A stretch of 64,000 bases of DNA from Epiperipatus broadwayi (lineage: Eukaryota; Onychophora; Udeonychophora; Euonychophora; Peripatidae). Below the pieces are notes generated by a model that saw nothing but the letters and a program-made list of their open reading frames with translations, was not told the origin of the DNA and did not search any database. Below are positions 13,265-26,214 of this stretch, one piece after another. How positions within the stretch are numbered: position 1 is the first letter of the stretch; every line of letters starts with the position of its first letter. Both the position numbers and the translations under genes were made by a program. The stretch lies in NCBI GenBank assembly GCA_028023455.1, contig JAQFVV010006305.1:1295001-1359000 (forward strand), written 5' to 3'.

Positions 13265-14350
13265 CCCCTCCCCCCGTATAAACTTGTTCACAATTCTTTT
13301 CAATTATCTAATAATGTCCATTTCCCACCTAATTTTGCTGGATCTTTAACTTTATTTACACATCTATCCAAATCTTTGAGAATGTACAAAGTTTCATAAC
13401 ATCTTTTTTCGATAATCTTTAACATTTTATAACTCTAATATTCTTTTCACCCTCCATTTTATGACCAGAATCTAAATAATGTATATATGGCTTTGACCTA
13501 ATATCTCTCCTACTAATTACTCTATCATTTTCTTTTCCTCTATCACTTATTGTTTGTCCTATCTGCCCTATATATACCTTATTACAATTTCCACATTCAA
13601 TTTCATAAACTATTTCTTCCTTACTATTAATTCCATTTATCCTATTTGTATTACATAACTATTTACCCAAAGAGTTACTATTTTCCCAAGTTATTCTTAT
13701 ATTATCTGGTAATTTCTCTCTTACTAACATTTTATATATTTTCCTTGAATCTGGAATAGACATCCACTTACAATCTTTATTCTTATCATACTTATTTCTA
13801 CTATTTATATTTTGATCTCTAAAAATATTTTTAATTACCTTTCTTTTATTCTATTTTAACATAATTATTCTCAACTTTTAATTTTTTGCTCACATGTCTT
13901 TCTATTATAAATGTAAGTTAATCATTTTTTAACTTAAACACCATTAAAACCCCTACTTTTTGACACCATGGCTGATATGACTTTGGATCAATTAAACCTC
14001 TAATTTTTCTATTTTTAATATAATGCTTTACCACTATTTCATTCATCATTCCTCTCTTCACAAAAATATCTAAATATTTTAATCCATTTATCTCTTTCTC
14101 CACTGTAAACCTAATTTTATATCTATTATTATTCAATTTATTAAAAACTTTATCAATATTCCTACTATTTCCAATAACAATTACATCCACATACTTATAA
14201 TATTCTATAATTCCTTTACAAACTTAGCCCCATACTTATAATATTTTATAATTCCTTTACAAACTTAGCCACTATACTTTCCTCTATATTATTTACAACT
14301 ACTGATAATAGTATCCCACTTCAAACACCCCATAACCCATGCCTTTTCTA
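13265..14350 (-). pseudogene. Penelope-like element fragment: RT palm end to GIY-YIG (minus)
   Basis: Read on the minus strand this encodes the second half of a Penelope-like polyprotein. It includes VDVIVIGNSRNIDKVFNKLN, where the RT YxDD box has decayed, and INGLKYLDIF. Around 13560-13620 it has YEIECGNCNKVYIGQIGQTI, the start of a GIY-YIG endonuclease, followed by KPYIHYLDSGHK. Stops and shifts interrupt the frame (the longest open piece is 13918-14190). Near 14190-14273 a block of about 42 bp, including TTCCTTTACAAACTTAGCC, is tandemly duplicated. The copy starts abruptly at about 14350 and lies head to head with the + strand copy. Penelope elements use a telomerase-like RT with a GIY-YIG nuclease to integrate. 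Confidence 0.85.
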
Positions 14351-14459
14351 TATTTTAAAATTCTTCCTTTTATTTAAAATACAAAGCCTCATGGAAGTTC
14401 AGAATTAATAACATGAAAATTTATAAAAATAAAAGTTTATGTAATAAAATTCAATTGTC

Positions 14460-16640
14460 AATTTAAAATTGGGTTTTAAAAGAAAAATATGTTGAAATTA
14501 ATTATAATGTTAAAAAACATAATAGGAAGAAATATATATTAAAGAGAAATATATCTGAAAATTTATTTGAAAATATAAAGATCTGTTTGTTGAATCATAA
14601 TATTTAATTGAGAAATAGACTGTGGAACAAATATGATCATAAATGGTTATGTTATAAAGAATATAATTTTAAAAATGGATTAAAGAATATGTTTATTAAA
14701 AGTGAATGGAATAAAAAGGAGAAGAATAATTTTTATAAATTTATGTAATGTGGAATTTGTTAATGAACAATCAATGCTTTTAAATAAAGGAGTTAAATAT
14801 GTACCATTTGTAAATAATATTGTTCAAAAGACAACTATTGTAGGTGTGGAAGCAGCAAATATAAAGAGTGATTTAAAAATTGAATTACAGTCAAAGCTTA
14901 ATGATATTGTAAATAAAAGAGTTTATTATAATAAGAAAGAATGGAAAGAAAAATCTATAATTATAAAATTGTTGAGATGCTAAATAAAGTGTAATAGTAA
15001 CAAGTGAGGATAAAGGTTCAAGATTTGTAATTTGGACTGAGAGAAAAATACACGAAGATATGGTTAAACAAGGATATAAAAAACTAAGTAAAGATCCTGG
15101 AAATAAGCTTAAAACAAAGTATAAATTATTGTTGAATTATAGAAAAATAAAGAATTTAATTAATGAGAAGGAATATAACTTTATTTCCTACAAGTTTTGA
15201 GCATCCATGTATAATACGAAGAAGGGTTAAGACAGATAAAGAAAATATGCCAATACGAGTTATTTTGGATTTTAATAATTATATATTTAAAGGTATATGC
15301 AATTTGATATATAAAAAGATTGTAGAAGGAATTGGATTTGGAAAATATATAAGAATTCTGAAGAAATTGTTAATAAGTTAAATAATATTAAATTAAATAG
15401 AAATGGAATGATTGCATCATTTGATATTGAGAAAATGTACCAAAGTGTATTTAGAAAATAGTTATGACAAAACTGAAAATAAGTAATGTTTTGTCAGAGG
15501 ATTTAATATTAATGCTTGATAAGACTGTATTTTAAATATAATGATGAATTTTGGAGTATAGAAAAGGGATGAGCTATGGGGTGTTCGATAAATGGGATAT
15601 TATCATCAATAGTTATAAATAGTATAGAAGAAAGTATAGTGGGTAAATTTATAAAGAGTAAAAAAATTATAGAATATTATATGTATGGGGATGATATTTT
15701 TATTATTGGAAATAGTAGAAGTATTGATAAGGTTTTTAATGAATTGAATATTAATAGATATAAAATTAGGTATACAGTGGAGAAAGAGATAAATGGATTA
15801 AAATATTTAGATATTTTTGAGAAGAAAAAAATGATGAATGAAATAGTGGTAAAGCATTATATTAAAGATAGAAAGACTAGAGGTTTAATTGATCCAAAGT
15901 CATATCAGCCATGGTGCCAAAAAGTAGGGGTTTTAAAGGGATTTAAGTTAACAAATGATTAGATAAGAAAGAGGCATATGAGCAAAAATTAGAAGTAGAG
16001 AATGATTATGTTAAAATAGGATATAAAAAAAGGTAAATAAAAATATTTTTAGAAATCAAAATATAAATAGTAAAAATAATTATAATAAGAATAAATATAA
16101 AGATTGTAAAAGGATGCCTATTCCATATTCAAGGTAAGTATATAAAAAGTTAGTAAGAGAGAAATTACTAGGTAAGGTAAGAATAGCTTAGGAAAATAGT
16201 AAGTCTTTGGGTAGATGATTATGTAATACAAATAGGATAAATGATATTAATAGTGAGGAAGGAATGGATTATAAAATTGAATGTGGAAATTGTAATAAGA
16301 TATATATATATAGAATAGACAGAATGAACAATAGGTGATAGAGAGAAGTAACATGATAGAGCATATAGTAGGAGCGATATTACATCAAGACCATATATAC
16401 ATTATTTAGATACTGGTCATAAAATAGAGTGTGAGAAGAATATTAGTGTTATAAAACATGTTAAAGATTATGGGAAAAGGATATGTTATGAAACTTTATA
16501 CATTTAGAAAGATTTGGATAGATGTGTGAATATAGTTAAAGATCCAGCAAAATTAGATGGGAAATGGGCATTATTAGATAATTGGAAAATTTAAAAGTTA
16601 TGGTAGAATTGTGAATGAGTTTATAAGGGGGGGGGGATAT
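14460..16640 (+). mobile_element. Penelope-like element, near-complete but broken (plus)
   Basis: This is a longer copy of the neighbouring element. Reading across frames: an N-terminal block with EFVNEQSMLLNKGVKYVP (about 14755-14810); the conserved DKGSRFVIW (about 15008-15034); TLFPTSFEHP and the DFNNYIFKG block (15163-15381); RT motif MIASFDIEKMYQSV (about 15408-15450); GCSINGILSSIVINSIEES then YMYGDDIFIIGNSRSIDKV with an intact YGDD core (15576-15740); and a GIY-YIG remnant IECGNCNKIYIYR near 16270-16310, where the YIG glycine is lost. Several stops and frameshifts separate these blocks, so it is a dead copy. The longest open frame is 15576-15962 (128 codons). It ends near a G run at 16626-16636, mirrored by the C run at 13265-13275 of the minus-strand copy. 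Confidence 0.87.
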
Positions 16641-16667
16641 TTATTTATATAGGAATATAAATATATA

Positions 16668-18510
16668 CACCTGGGTCTCTTTGTGTCAATTTTTTTAATG
16701 CTATTTTGAAGTTATGCAATTCATGTTTATTAATATCTTTTTATACGATAAAGAAGTTCATATTTCACTTAAAATCAGGATTTCTCCATTTTATATAAAC
16801 ACATTAAATTTTACATACTTTAAATGCCTGTGGCATAAAGGTTTGGCAATAAATTTAGATACCGTAGAAGATTTAGAAAAAGATAATGAAACAGAAGTGG
16901 AACCTCTTTGTTTCACAGCAAAAATGATTTGAGAAAGTCTTCAACTTTCTCATCAATTGGAAAATCATTTTCTTGTTAACGACACGAATCATGAACTAAA
17001 TTTCAAAGAGAGCTAAATAGTTGTATGTCTATAATGTATGTGTATGTTTAAAAATAATTATAACATACACCAAATCTTTTAAAAACTTGTTTTTTATTTT
17101 TTTGCCACCAAAATGAAATATATATTAAAATAGATTTCCAACGTTTCGACTATTTCTTTATTTTTTTCTATAGTCTTTTTCAAGGAACTAAAAATATATA
17201 AAAAGGAGAAAAAAAAAAAATTCATAACAATTTTTAAAACAAACAAAAATAAAAATCCTGTCACATACACATACTATTTTGGAAAATATATTCTTTACTT
17301 ACTATGATTTCTTTTCCCAACAGCTTCCAACTTTACATTTTGCCTAAATGAACATTTTATTGTTACAAAATATAATTTTTTATTATTATCTTATCTTCAA
17401 TTAACACATTCTTACATTCCTTTCTTGTTAAAAACAAAAACATTCTATTAAATTTCATAAAAAAAAAAATTTTCCCTCCTCTTTTCCTTTACATTATAAT
17501 ATTCTATTCAGAACAGGATTTAACATCTTATACATAAAGATATATATAGTTGCATTCGTGGAATTGCATTTTCTAACAGCTAAACATAGCAGTCTGGATA
17601 TCGCGAGCTTCATAAACAATTAGTAAATTCATTGTCTCAAAGTTTAATTACCGATTACATTGTCGACAAAAAAACCATTAACACAGCATGAGATTGAAGT
17701 TGGCACTAATTATATTTCTTCTTGTGATGAATCTGATCTCTTACCAATTCACAAACGAACCATATATTGTCAAATAGCGATAATAATTAAAATATGTATG
17801 AAAAAATGTAAAATAAATTACACATAAAAACATATTGTTTTGAATAAAATTAAATAATTAATGAAAAAAGTAAAAAAAGTTTGTTTTATATCAATTTTTT
17901 CCAGATATTTGAAATTTTTTATTAGTCATACATTTATTTCCTTATTTTTTTTTTTATGCATATTTTAAAGTAATTTTATGTTGTTACTTTGCTTTTATGC
18001 GATTTTTGAAAATTTCAGCACGTATCCCACACTTTTCAATGTAAGTTAAGTCTATTTTTGTGCGATTTTTTTAATGAATTTATACAGTTTTTTTTTAAAA
18101 AAAAAAAAATGTATTTTGTTATTTATTTCTATGTATAAAGTTAATTGTATTGTTGAAGGTAGAATAATGTCCAGTAGATGGAGTAAATGTAATTGATAGT
18201 AAATGTAATTGAAAACAGAAAGGGTACATATAATGAAGTTATGAAAGAATAAATATGTAAAAAGTGATTGTACAGAAAGTGAATTATTGGTTTTTATGCT
18301 GGGTTTGGGAAAAGATAAGAGGGGTTTAGATATAAAGGCTATAGAGTTGACAAAGATTATGTTGTGGAAATGGGATGGAGCAGAATATGGGAAAATTTAG
18401 AGTGGGGAATGGAAAATAAAGTGGCTAACAGGTTTATCTGGGCATAATTGCTGAGATATTCTTGACTTCGTTTAAGGAGACACCACAATACATCACATCA
18501 CATGATGTAT
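16668..18510. mobile_element. Rearranged pogo/Tigger-like element remnants
   Basis: At 16666 a TA is followed by CACCTGGGTCTCTTTGTG, almost the same terminus as the intact element at 20114. Segments at about 17650-18100 and 18340-18490 match that element in reverse orientation. For example GTTAAGTCTATTTTTGTGCG at about 18044 is the reverse of its start region, and GTGGCTAACAGGTTTATCTG matches its middle. The segments are out of order and no opposite terminus is visible. An open frame at 16714-16932 (with TVEDLEKDNETEVEP) may be the C-terminal tail of a pogo-type transposase; this is a weak inference. 17100-17520 seems to be unrelated sequence inserted between the segments. Confidence 0.5.
17136..17190 (-). 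ncRNA. Degenerate hammerhead-like motif of a Penelope-type element
   Basis: On the minus strand the sequence reads TTCCTTGAAAAAGACTATAG, an A-rich loop, then AATAGTCGAAACGTTGGAAA. GACTAT pairs with ATAGTC to form a stem followed by GAAAC, the arrangement of stem II and the GAAA strand of a hammerhead ribozyme. Penelope-like elements are known to carry hammerhead motifs with a GAAACGTTGG 3' side in their terminal repeats. The expected CUGAUGA core is replaced by CTTGAAAA, so it is probably inactive. Flanking minus-strand sequence (17200-17350) may be the tail of a second Penelope-like fragment. The class is inferred from the motif only. Confidence 0.4.
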
Positions 18511-18929
18511 ACAACTTTATATCTTGAAATAGTCTCAATAAGAGAAGAAAACCGGGTTGATAATTAAATAATTGTATATATAATTTGTTGTTTGTTTCAA
18601 TTATATTTAGATTATTATATTAAGTATATATCTCTAACAACATTGTGGACAAATAATTTTTTATGTTGGATATTTGGCCATTGTATATATAATAATATTA
18701 TTTTGGAGCCACGCAAAATAGCTTTGGGAGTCATATAGAGTTCACCAGCCACAGTGTGCTCACCTTTGGTATGGTAATTATATTTTCATTTGTTCATATA
18801 TTTGTGTAATTATTGATATCAATGCAGATAGTTTTAAAAATATAATTTTATTTTAGTAATTTTTGTTTTTATTTTGTTAAATGTGATGCATTATGTTAAC
18901 GTGTAATTAGTTTTATTTGCATATTTAAA

Positions 18930-19320
18930 ATAGTATTCTGTCTTATGGTCAGATCCAGAGAGCAGTCACATTATAAATTCATTTATTTTTTCACTTTATT
19001 CTCTTATTGCCCAGCTCTTAAATTCCACATATCTCTTTCCATCTTTTATATTATTCAGCAAGATCAATCTTTTCTGTGCTTTCTTTTTGTTTTTGCTCAC
19101 CATTTCCTTCAAAACATCTTTGATTACACTATTCTTAGTATATGTCCAATCCAGTTTCTCTTTCTATTTAATTTCTTCAGTCAATATTCTTTTTTCATTT
19201 ACTCTTTTCCAAAATGTCTTCATTTGTCATTTTATTCATCCAACAATTTTTTTCATCTTTTTTCATGACCACTTCTTAAAGGCTTCCAATATTATTGAAA
19301 TGTAAATATCACCAGAGTAT
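18930..19320 (-). pseudogene. LINE reverse-transcriptase C-terminal relic
   Basis: On the minus strand, blocks in shifting frames match the C-terminus of APE-type LINE polyproteins: ILEAFKKWS near 19290, NEKRILTEEIK near 19180-19210, and VIKDVLKEMVSKNKKKAQKR then LILLNNIKDGKRYVEFKSW at about 19000-19130. In intact relatives this tail reads like RKRNWIGHIL...GRKR...LLDNIKDG. The antisense open frames at 18945-19268 and 19087-19305 are shadows of this relic. The relic at 31480-33060 has the N-terminal half of a similar element, so both may come from one family. Confidence 0.75.
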
Positions 19321-20113
19321 AAATAGTTTTTAGAAATTTTTATTTATGCTTATTTACAAATACAATATTGTTAATTCATTAACTTTTCTAGATTTGAAAA
19401 AGTTTTTCTTTAATAAATGAAAGGTAATTAAAAGTTATTACTTTTCAGCACTGTATTGAATAAAGAAAAATTAAATTTAATATTTTGTTTTGGATAGAAA
19501 CTTTTTGATCCATTTTTTTTTAACAATTCAACTTTTTTATAATTTATTAGAGATATTTGTACTAAATAGCATATTAATAAAGATATAGCATTTGCATTAC
19601 AATCCATATTTTTTATAATTAAAATGACAAAATGATGTCAATTGATGAACTTTCATGTTCACAAGATTTTTTTTTTTAGCATAGGTTATTATTTACTTAA
19701 CATATTTTAATTAACATATTAAAATAAAGTAATTTAATACACACACACATTTTAAAATAAAATTGAAAGAAAAAGAAACACATAAATATTTTAGTTATAT
19801 TTTTTGCATAACATAACTAAACACAAATGTAGCAAAATAAGTAAAGCTTGTAATAAAGATTTGGTGATAGTGGGAAGATATATTTTAAATTCATCTTTTG
19901 ACAATTTATTTTTATAAACAATATAACAAAATGATCTTAAAAGGTAAAGATGGTTTATTTTTATAAGAAATAGCACAATAACAATTATTTCTTTTAAAGA
20001 GAGAGAATTGGATGATGATTTAAGGAATTATTTCTAAATGAGCTTTGTATATAAGTTTTGCAATAATTTTTAACATTAGGTCCTGGTTAAATTAAGAAGA
20101 AAAAAGGTAATTA

Positions 20114-21168
20114 CACCTGGGTCTCGTTTTATGCGATAGATAGGTTCCACAGAAAACCCACATTAAAAAAAATCGCACAAAAATAGACTTAACTTATGTT
20201 GAAAAATGGGGGATAGGATCTGTAATTTTCAGAATTTGCATAAAAGCAAAGCAACAAGGAAAAATACTTTAAAATTCGCATTAAAAAAATAAGGAAATAA
20301 AGTATGACTAATAAAAAATATCAAATATTTGAAAAAAATTGGTACAAGACAAACTTTTTTTACTTTTTTTTTATTAACTACAGTATTTAATTTGACATTT
20401 TTTCATATGTATTTTAATCATTATCACTATTTTCGAATGTGCGGTTCGTTTGTAAACTGGTAGGAAATCAGATTCGTCGATGTGATGTGATGTAGCTTCT
20501 TTTGAACGAAGTCGAGAATCTCTCAGCAATTATGCCCAGAGAAACTTGTTAGCCACTTTATTTTCCAGTCCCCACTCTAATTTTTACCATATTCTGCTGC
20601 ATCCTATTTACACAACTAGTGCCAATTTCAGTCTTGTGCTGTGTTAATGGTTTTCTGTTGACAACTGATTTTTACTACTGAAATAAATTTTAAATGTTTA
20701 CATTTTGTTTCTATATTAAAAAAATGAGGATCGCAATCAAAACAAAAAGATTATACATTATCATTAAAAATATTATTTTCAGTTTATAAAATCAATAAAA
20801 TCTTCGTTATTTATTTTAAAAATCTACATTTTCTGTTATACCTAACAAAATACATTTTAAAAGTTTAAAATTTTTAAATATTTATTGCAATATTTTTTGC
20901 GATATTTTTATATGTAAGTATAAATCTATTATTATTATTTACTCATTAATATAAGTAGGTTAGTTCAGGCCATATTCACGTTAGCTGCTAATATAACATT
21001 ATATTTTTGAAAAAAAAAAAAAGTATTTCAAGTCAAAATAAGTTATTAATAATTTAAATTTCTTGATATCTAATAAATATAGTGAAATATGAAAAATATT
21101 AAGAAGAAACGTGAATCGCATAATTTCAAAATCGCATTAAAATAATTGCATAAAACGAGACTCAGGTG
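20114..21168 (+). mobile_element. Non-autonomous pogo/Tigger-like DNA transposon, 1055 bp
   Basis: The ends are inverted repeats: CACCTGGGTCTCGTTTTATG from 20114 and CATAAAACGAGACTCAGGTG ending at 21168, one mismatch over about 20 bases. Both are flanked by TA (20112-20113 and 21169-21170), the target of Tc1/mariner/pogo elements. The subterminal sequence (GTTTTATGCGAT then AATCGCACAAAAATAGAC) is in the style of Tigger termini. No transposase frame was found, so it is a MITE-like deletion derivative. The related, rearranged copy is at 16668-18510. Confidence 0.85.
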
Positions 21169-21824
21169 TATTTTTTTTTTTTTTTTAATACTGTATATAG
21201 AAAAAAAAAATTGGAATATATATATGTGTATACCATATATATTAAAATCAATATATGTTATATATTATTTTTAAATATTTGTTTCAAGTTTCCAACAGCA
21301 TATGATTGCTTTTAATTAAAATTTGGGAAATTTATAATGGTGGGCAGATAAGAAGTTTATTAATGAACTATTTTTAACTTGAAAAGTTTATTCTAAAAAA
21401 GTCCTTAACTAACATTATTGAATTTGTTTTATGTTTCTCATATGTTCTCTGTTATCACAATTAATTCTGTACTAATTCATGTGCCTTGTTTTATATAATT
21501 ATATGACATCTTTTTTTACAAATCATTTTTTTCTATATTTTTATCTTTGATATTTTTTTTTGTTAAATTAAAAACTTTCAACAAAATTATTTTTATACTA
21601 TATTGAGTGAAAGATTTTTGTTATATCAATTATGAGATATATATATTTTTTTCCATAAAATACTGTATTATTTAGTTACTTATTATTATTTAAAAATTAT
21701 AGAATTAACTAATTGTTTATACACAAAAATGCAAAATCATTATAAAATTTTAATTAGTTATTGAAAAATATTTCTTGCATTATAAATATTCATATACTAT
21801 TTTGATTTTTTTTTTTTTAATTAG

Positions 21825-22056
21825 ATGCTAAATCACCTACTTGGGAAGAAGTTGAAAATGCCATGCAAGCTGTAAAAGTAGTAGTCCAGGGTTTAGTAGA
21901 TTTTATTCAGAATCACTGTAATCGGAAATTACATGAAGGTTCTCAAAATTTTAATAGCAAATATAAAACAAGTATGTGTCGAGATTTAACACAAAGAGGG
22001 GGATGTCCTCGTGGTGCTAATTGCACTTTTGCACACTCTGAAGATGAAATGGAAAG
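21825..22056 (+). CDS. RC3H: Roquin-like exon with the CCCH zinc finger
   Basis: This 232-nt exon starts with AT (completing an Asp codon) after a TTAATTAG acceptor and ends with AG of an Arg codon before GTATAT. It encodes DAKSPTWEEVENAMQAV, VVVQGLVDFIQNH, a short linker, then YKTSMCRDLTQRGGCPRGAN and TFAHSEDEMER. The cysteines and histidine follow C-X8-C-X5-C-X3-H, the standard CCCH finger spacing seen in Roquin. In the family this finger contacts AU-rich single-stranded RNA next to the ROQ-bound stem-loop. All four zinc ligands are intact. The Tyr-Lys-Thr lead and CPRG block are Roquin-typical. Confidence 0.97.
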
Positions 22057-25000
22057 GTATATGTTCTTTAATCTGAATTTTTTTTTTAAATTAATTTTGA
22101 AGTAAATCTAAATAGAAAAATTTTAAGTCAAAATTTGTATTAGATATTTTTTACTTTATGTATATTTTGCAAGTTAATAAAATAGTTAAATTTTTTTTTT
22201 ATATTGAGAAATTATAAAGGTAATAATACCAAAATACAGTATTGAAAAAAGCTATAGGAAGTGCTCATAAAAATTTATGGTAAAATCAAAAATTGACATT
22301 CTAGAATAAGTTGTGTTAAGATAGTAGAAACTACCATTAGTAATGATAAATTTATTACTGATTTATTAATTTACCAGTCACTATGCAGAAAATTTAACCC
22401 AGGACTAATTCCTAAAAAAAATAACATTACATAGATGTATATCTTATGAAAAAACATTATTTACCATTATGTGCTTTAGTGTGTCAGTTAAATATCTATT
22501 TGATACAGTATATTTATATTTTTATATTGGACTATTTCCATCATCTAATATGAGTATTGAAGGTACTTTATGAGTACTTTAGATTAATGTAATTTTTTTT
22601 TAAAAAAAAAACTTAAATTAGTAATCTTACTTGATTAATCACAGGATGGAATAGTTAACTGAAGGTGAAAATATTTCTAGATTTATTCTTAATTGATGAA
22701 ATTAGAAAAAAAAATCTGCTTTGCCAATTGAATGTAATGTATTTAATCTGTCAATTTGATGCTTTGATGTTTCCTGAAGAATTGATATGATTTTATTAAT
22801 CTTATTATCTTTTTAGAAATTTCTGCAAAACTGAAAACTATTTTGGAAGAAGTTATCAAAATATATTTTATTGCTATAGTAAAATTTTCTGAACATATAT
22901 TAATACTGTCATTTAGTTGTACCTACTGACACATTTAATTATTAATTATATCTAATAATTGTTTAAAATAATGTTTTTAATTTGTTTTCATCTCTAAAAA
23001 AGCAGCACATTAAAGTAACCTACATTTAAGGATATTACTGGAAGAATTTGTATTTTTTTATTGTAGAATGCAAAGCTTGAAATAATCAAATGAATACCAT
23101 ATCTACATGAAAATAAAGATAAAATAATTCTCTTAATATTAATCCAATAGGAGATAAAAAAGAAAAATTTTTACGAATTACAGACTAAAGATTAGTAGTA
23201 AGTCTAATATAATAATGATTTCTAGATCAGAATTTTTTATCTTTCACAATATTATACTGAATTAAATACAAGAACTTGCCTTGCAGTTTGTTATTTATTA
23301 AATTAAGAATACTATGAAGTCTGCTGAAAACATATATCTAGATTGCTGCACTATAAATATTTTGGTTAAATTTAGAATACTGATTTCTTTTACAAGGGAT
23401 TTTATTTATAAATATACTATTTTTTTTTTATGAAAATGAATTTAAAGAGATGTTAGTTCCAATTGACATGCGTTATATATTTTACTAGACTACAATATCT
23501 TATGGAAAAAATGTTAAATTATTCAGCAAGCATACATGCATTTGAGGAATAATTTTCTTCATTATATTTTATTAAATAGAAATTATACTCTTTGTATGAC
23601 TAGGAAACTTATACATGGTGTGAACTTCTTTTCTTATTTTAATTTTTTTTGTACTTGTAATCACTTTCCAAGAAAAAGTAAAAAATAATGGAACATTTCT
23701 TTCTGTGCTATCTGTAAGTTTATATGCTGTATCAGGTCTTCAAAGCACATTTTTGCAGCTATACAAAAGGATAATTATTAGTGCAGAAAACTATTTATTT
23801 GATGAAATCTGTGCACTATTGTACATGTGAATTAATTTTATTTTATCTATTTGATGAGATCCCAAAAATAATTACATTGGTATAAATGCCAACTTTGCAT
23901 TTTAATGTGTTGTTTGTCATTGTATACTTAATTATTATTTGAAACTATATTCTTGAGATTTTTTATTATGATTCTTAGATAAATATATATATTTAGAAAT
24001 CTTTGGTCTTTTATTTAATTTATGAATCATGTTTCAGACAATGCTTAATTGACAATCATGTTATTTGCTTGAGCATCACTTTTGGATTCATCAGTATACA
24101 TGAAGGTTTGATAACATTTTTAAATTTATTGCTGTAACTTAGCCTCCTACAGTCTTATTGCTTGCATGTGTGAATTTACAACCTTAAAAGTATGCTGTTA
24201 AAACTGTGAATCATAAGGGATTTGCAAAAGTAATTGAAGTACAAATATGGATCATGAATTTTTAATTGCTAAATAAATTATAATTTTAGAAATCATTATA
24301 TAAGCTATATATAAATAAATTAAGCAAAGGATGTAATACTGGAAAATATCCACATGAACTAATCACTTTTTGAGAAAGGGACTAATGAACAGCACTATCT
24401 ATGTAACCTGTGAAACAGTAGAAGGATTAATTGGCTTTACTCATGTTATCTCTGCTGAAGGTCTGGAGAGGGAATCTAAGACTATTTAGACCAACTAGGT
24501 CTATAATTTCTATATGCCTTAGAACTCATAAGATTAATCCAGATAAGTGCTATATTAATAAATATCATATAACTATATGATATTTAAATATTATATTTCC
24601 TGCTAATGAGGATTATTGTTATATGCACGATTTGTATTGACTAATTACTAATTAAAAATAAAAGTTACTTATTTTAGTTCATTCTGGAATATTGTTATTT
24701 TGTTCTATATACATATTTAACTACTATAGTTTAATTTTTGGATTGGAATAGAAACATAATTATTACAGTTGGAGAACCTTTATCTCCAGAGTTTTATAAA
24801 TTCAACTAGTAATCTGAAAATATAAAAATAAATAGCTTATAGTATTAAAAAATGTTTTCAACACAATATAGCTAAGTGAATTTGATGTTAACAATGTTAC
24901 AGTGTGACAAATATGTGTAAAACAAATATTTTATTTCAATTTCACAAAAAGCAATGTTGTGAAATGTTTTACTCATATTTGCAGACCCTAGGATTATAAA

Positions 25001-26214
25001 AATAGAAAATAGGTTTTGCAAACCTGATGAGTCCAAAAACAACTTTCAGATTACTTTAACTCTTAACCTTCCAATCATAAACATATAGCTTGTTTCACTA
25101 TTTAGGTTCTAGGCGCCAAGAGTGATGATGGGGTTTGTAAAGACTATGATATAGCCTTAAGAGAATTAGCAAGTAAATATTTATATAATCAATATCTTGA
25201 AAGAAGCTTTATTAGACCAATTCTTATGGGAAATGTTTGATACAAATTTGTGACAGCAATTCTTAGCAATTCTCAACCTTAAGTTGTCCAATGGTATATA
25301 TAAAAAAAAAAAACTAATTTTAAAATAAGCTAGAAAATTACATAAATTTGTATAAGTAACTTTAGTAAAAAAAATAACTATTCTCTGCTTATCCATATCT
25401 GAAATTTGTCAAAAAGAAAAAAGTAGAATGCTATTGCTGCAGGAATCTGGAACACTTAGTGAAATACTGTAATTAGAAAAGAGTAAAGTGCTAGATTTGT
25501 AGCAAAATAGATTATCTAATGAAAGTTTGCTGTATTAAAAATAATACCAACAAAAATAAAAACATATTGTAATTGAAAGCTTAGCTAGGGTATCTCTTGT
25601 ATTGCAGATTAACTGGAAATTGTTATCTAAAGAGATTAAAAGTTGTCCAAAGATATTGAAAACAGGTATGAAGAGAGTTTAAATAGAAACATGACAATTG
25701 ATTCAGTCAGAGAAATAAATAAATAAACAGATATAGATTTAAAAAAGTAAATATATTTATTAGGTTGCGGAGTGAGAACTATAGTAGTAGCTCATTCTGT
25801 ATTGTCTGTAGGCATTAATATTTCCTTTTTTTACTTAAAGCATCCAAAGTTTCCTTAACTTGTGTTTTTAGTACTAACTGTAACCTTCATTTATACTGTT
25901 ATACAGCTCAATAATGAATGGATGGGTTTGAATTTTTCCTTATTTTGGTCTGAATAATTTTGCATTCAGAGTTTGGATTTTTCTTTCCATTGTAATTTTA
26001 TTTAGTAAGTTAATTTTTATACAATTCACAGTCTAACAAAGTTTTTAATTTATTGTTCGCAGTGAAAAGATTTAGTTGTTTATGATACTATTTAATTGTG
26101 ATTGATCCTTTAACTATCCCTAAAATTTTTATAAGTTTATCATTTACATCTATTCTTCACATCTATTATTTTTATTATGATATTCAGTTTATCTACTGCA
26201 ATATCTGCATCTAG

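Larger units (their letters stand above)
5809..21824 (+). other. 16-kb intron of the Roquin-like gene
   Basis: Donor GTAAAA, acceptor TTAATTAG. The intron is a repeat graveyard. From left to right it holds AT-rich sequence (5809-7190), complex AT-rich sequence of unknown nature (7190-8190), a degenerate satellite-like tract, a dispersed repeat, a short tandem duplication, a long palindrome, two Penelope-like copies, two pogo/Tigger-like elements and a LINE relic, each listed separately. I see nothing specific in 10290-12200 (including the open frame at 11264-11479), 19320-20110 or 21170-21824. Confidence 0.75.

Noticed and set aside
18945-19305. Two overlapping + strand frames rich in Phe/Ser
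   Set aside because: They are the antisense of the LINE C-terminal relic.
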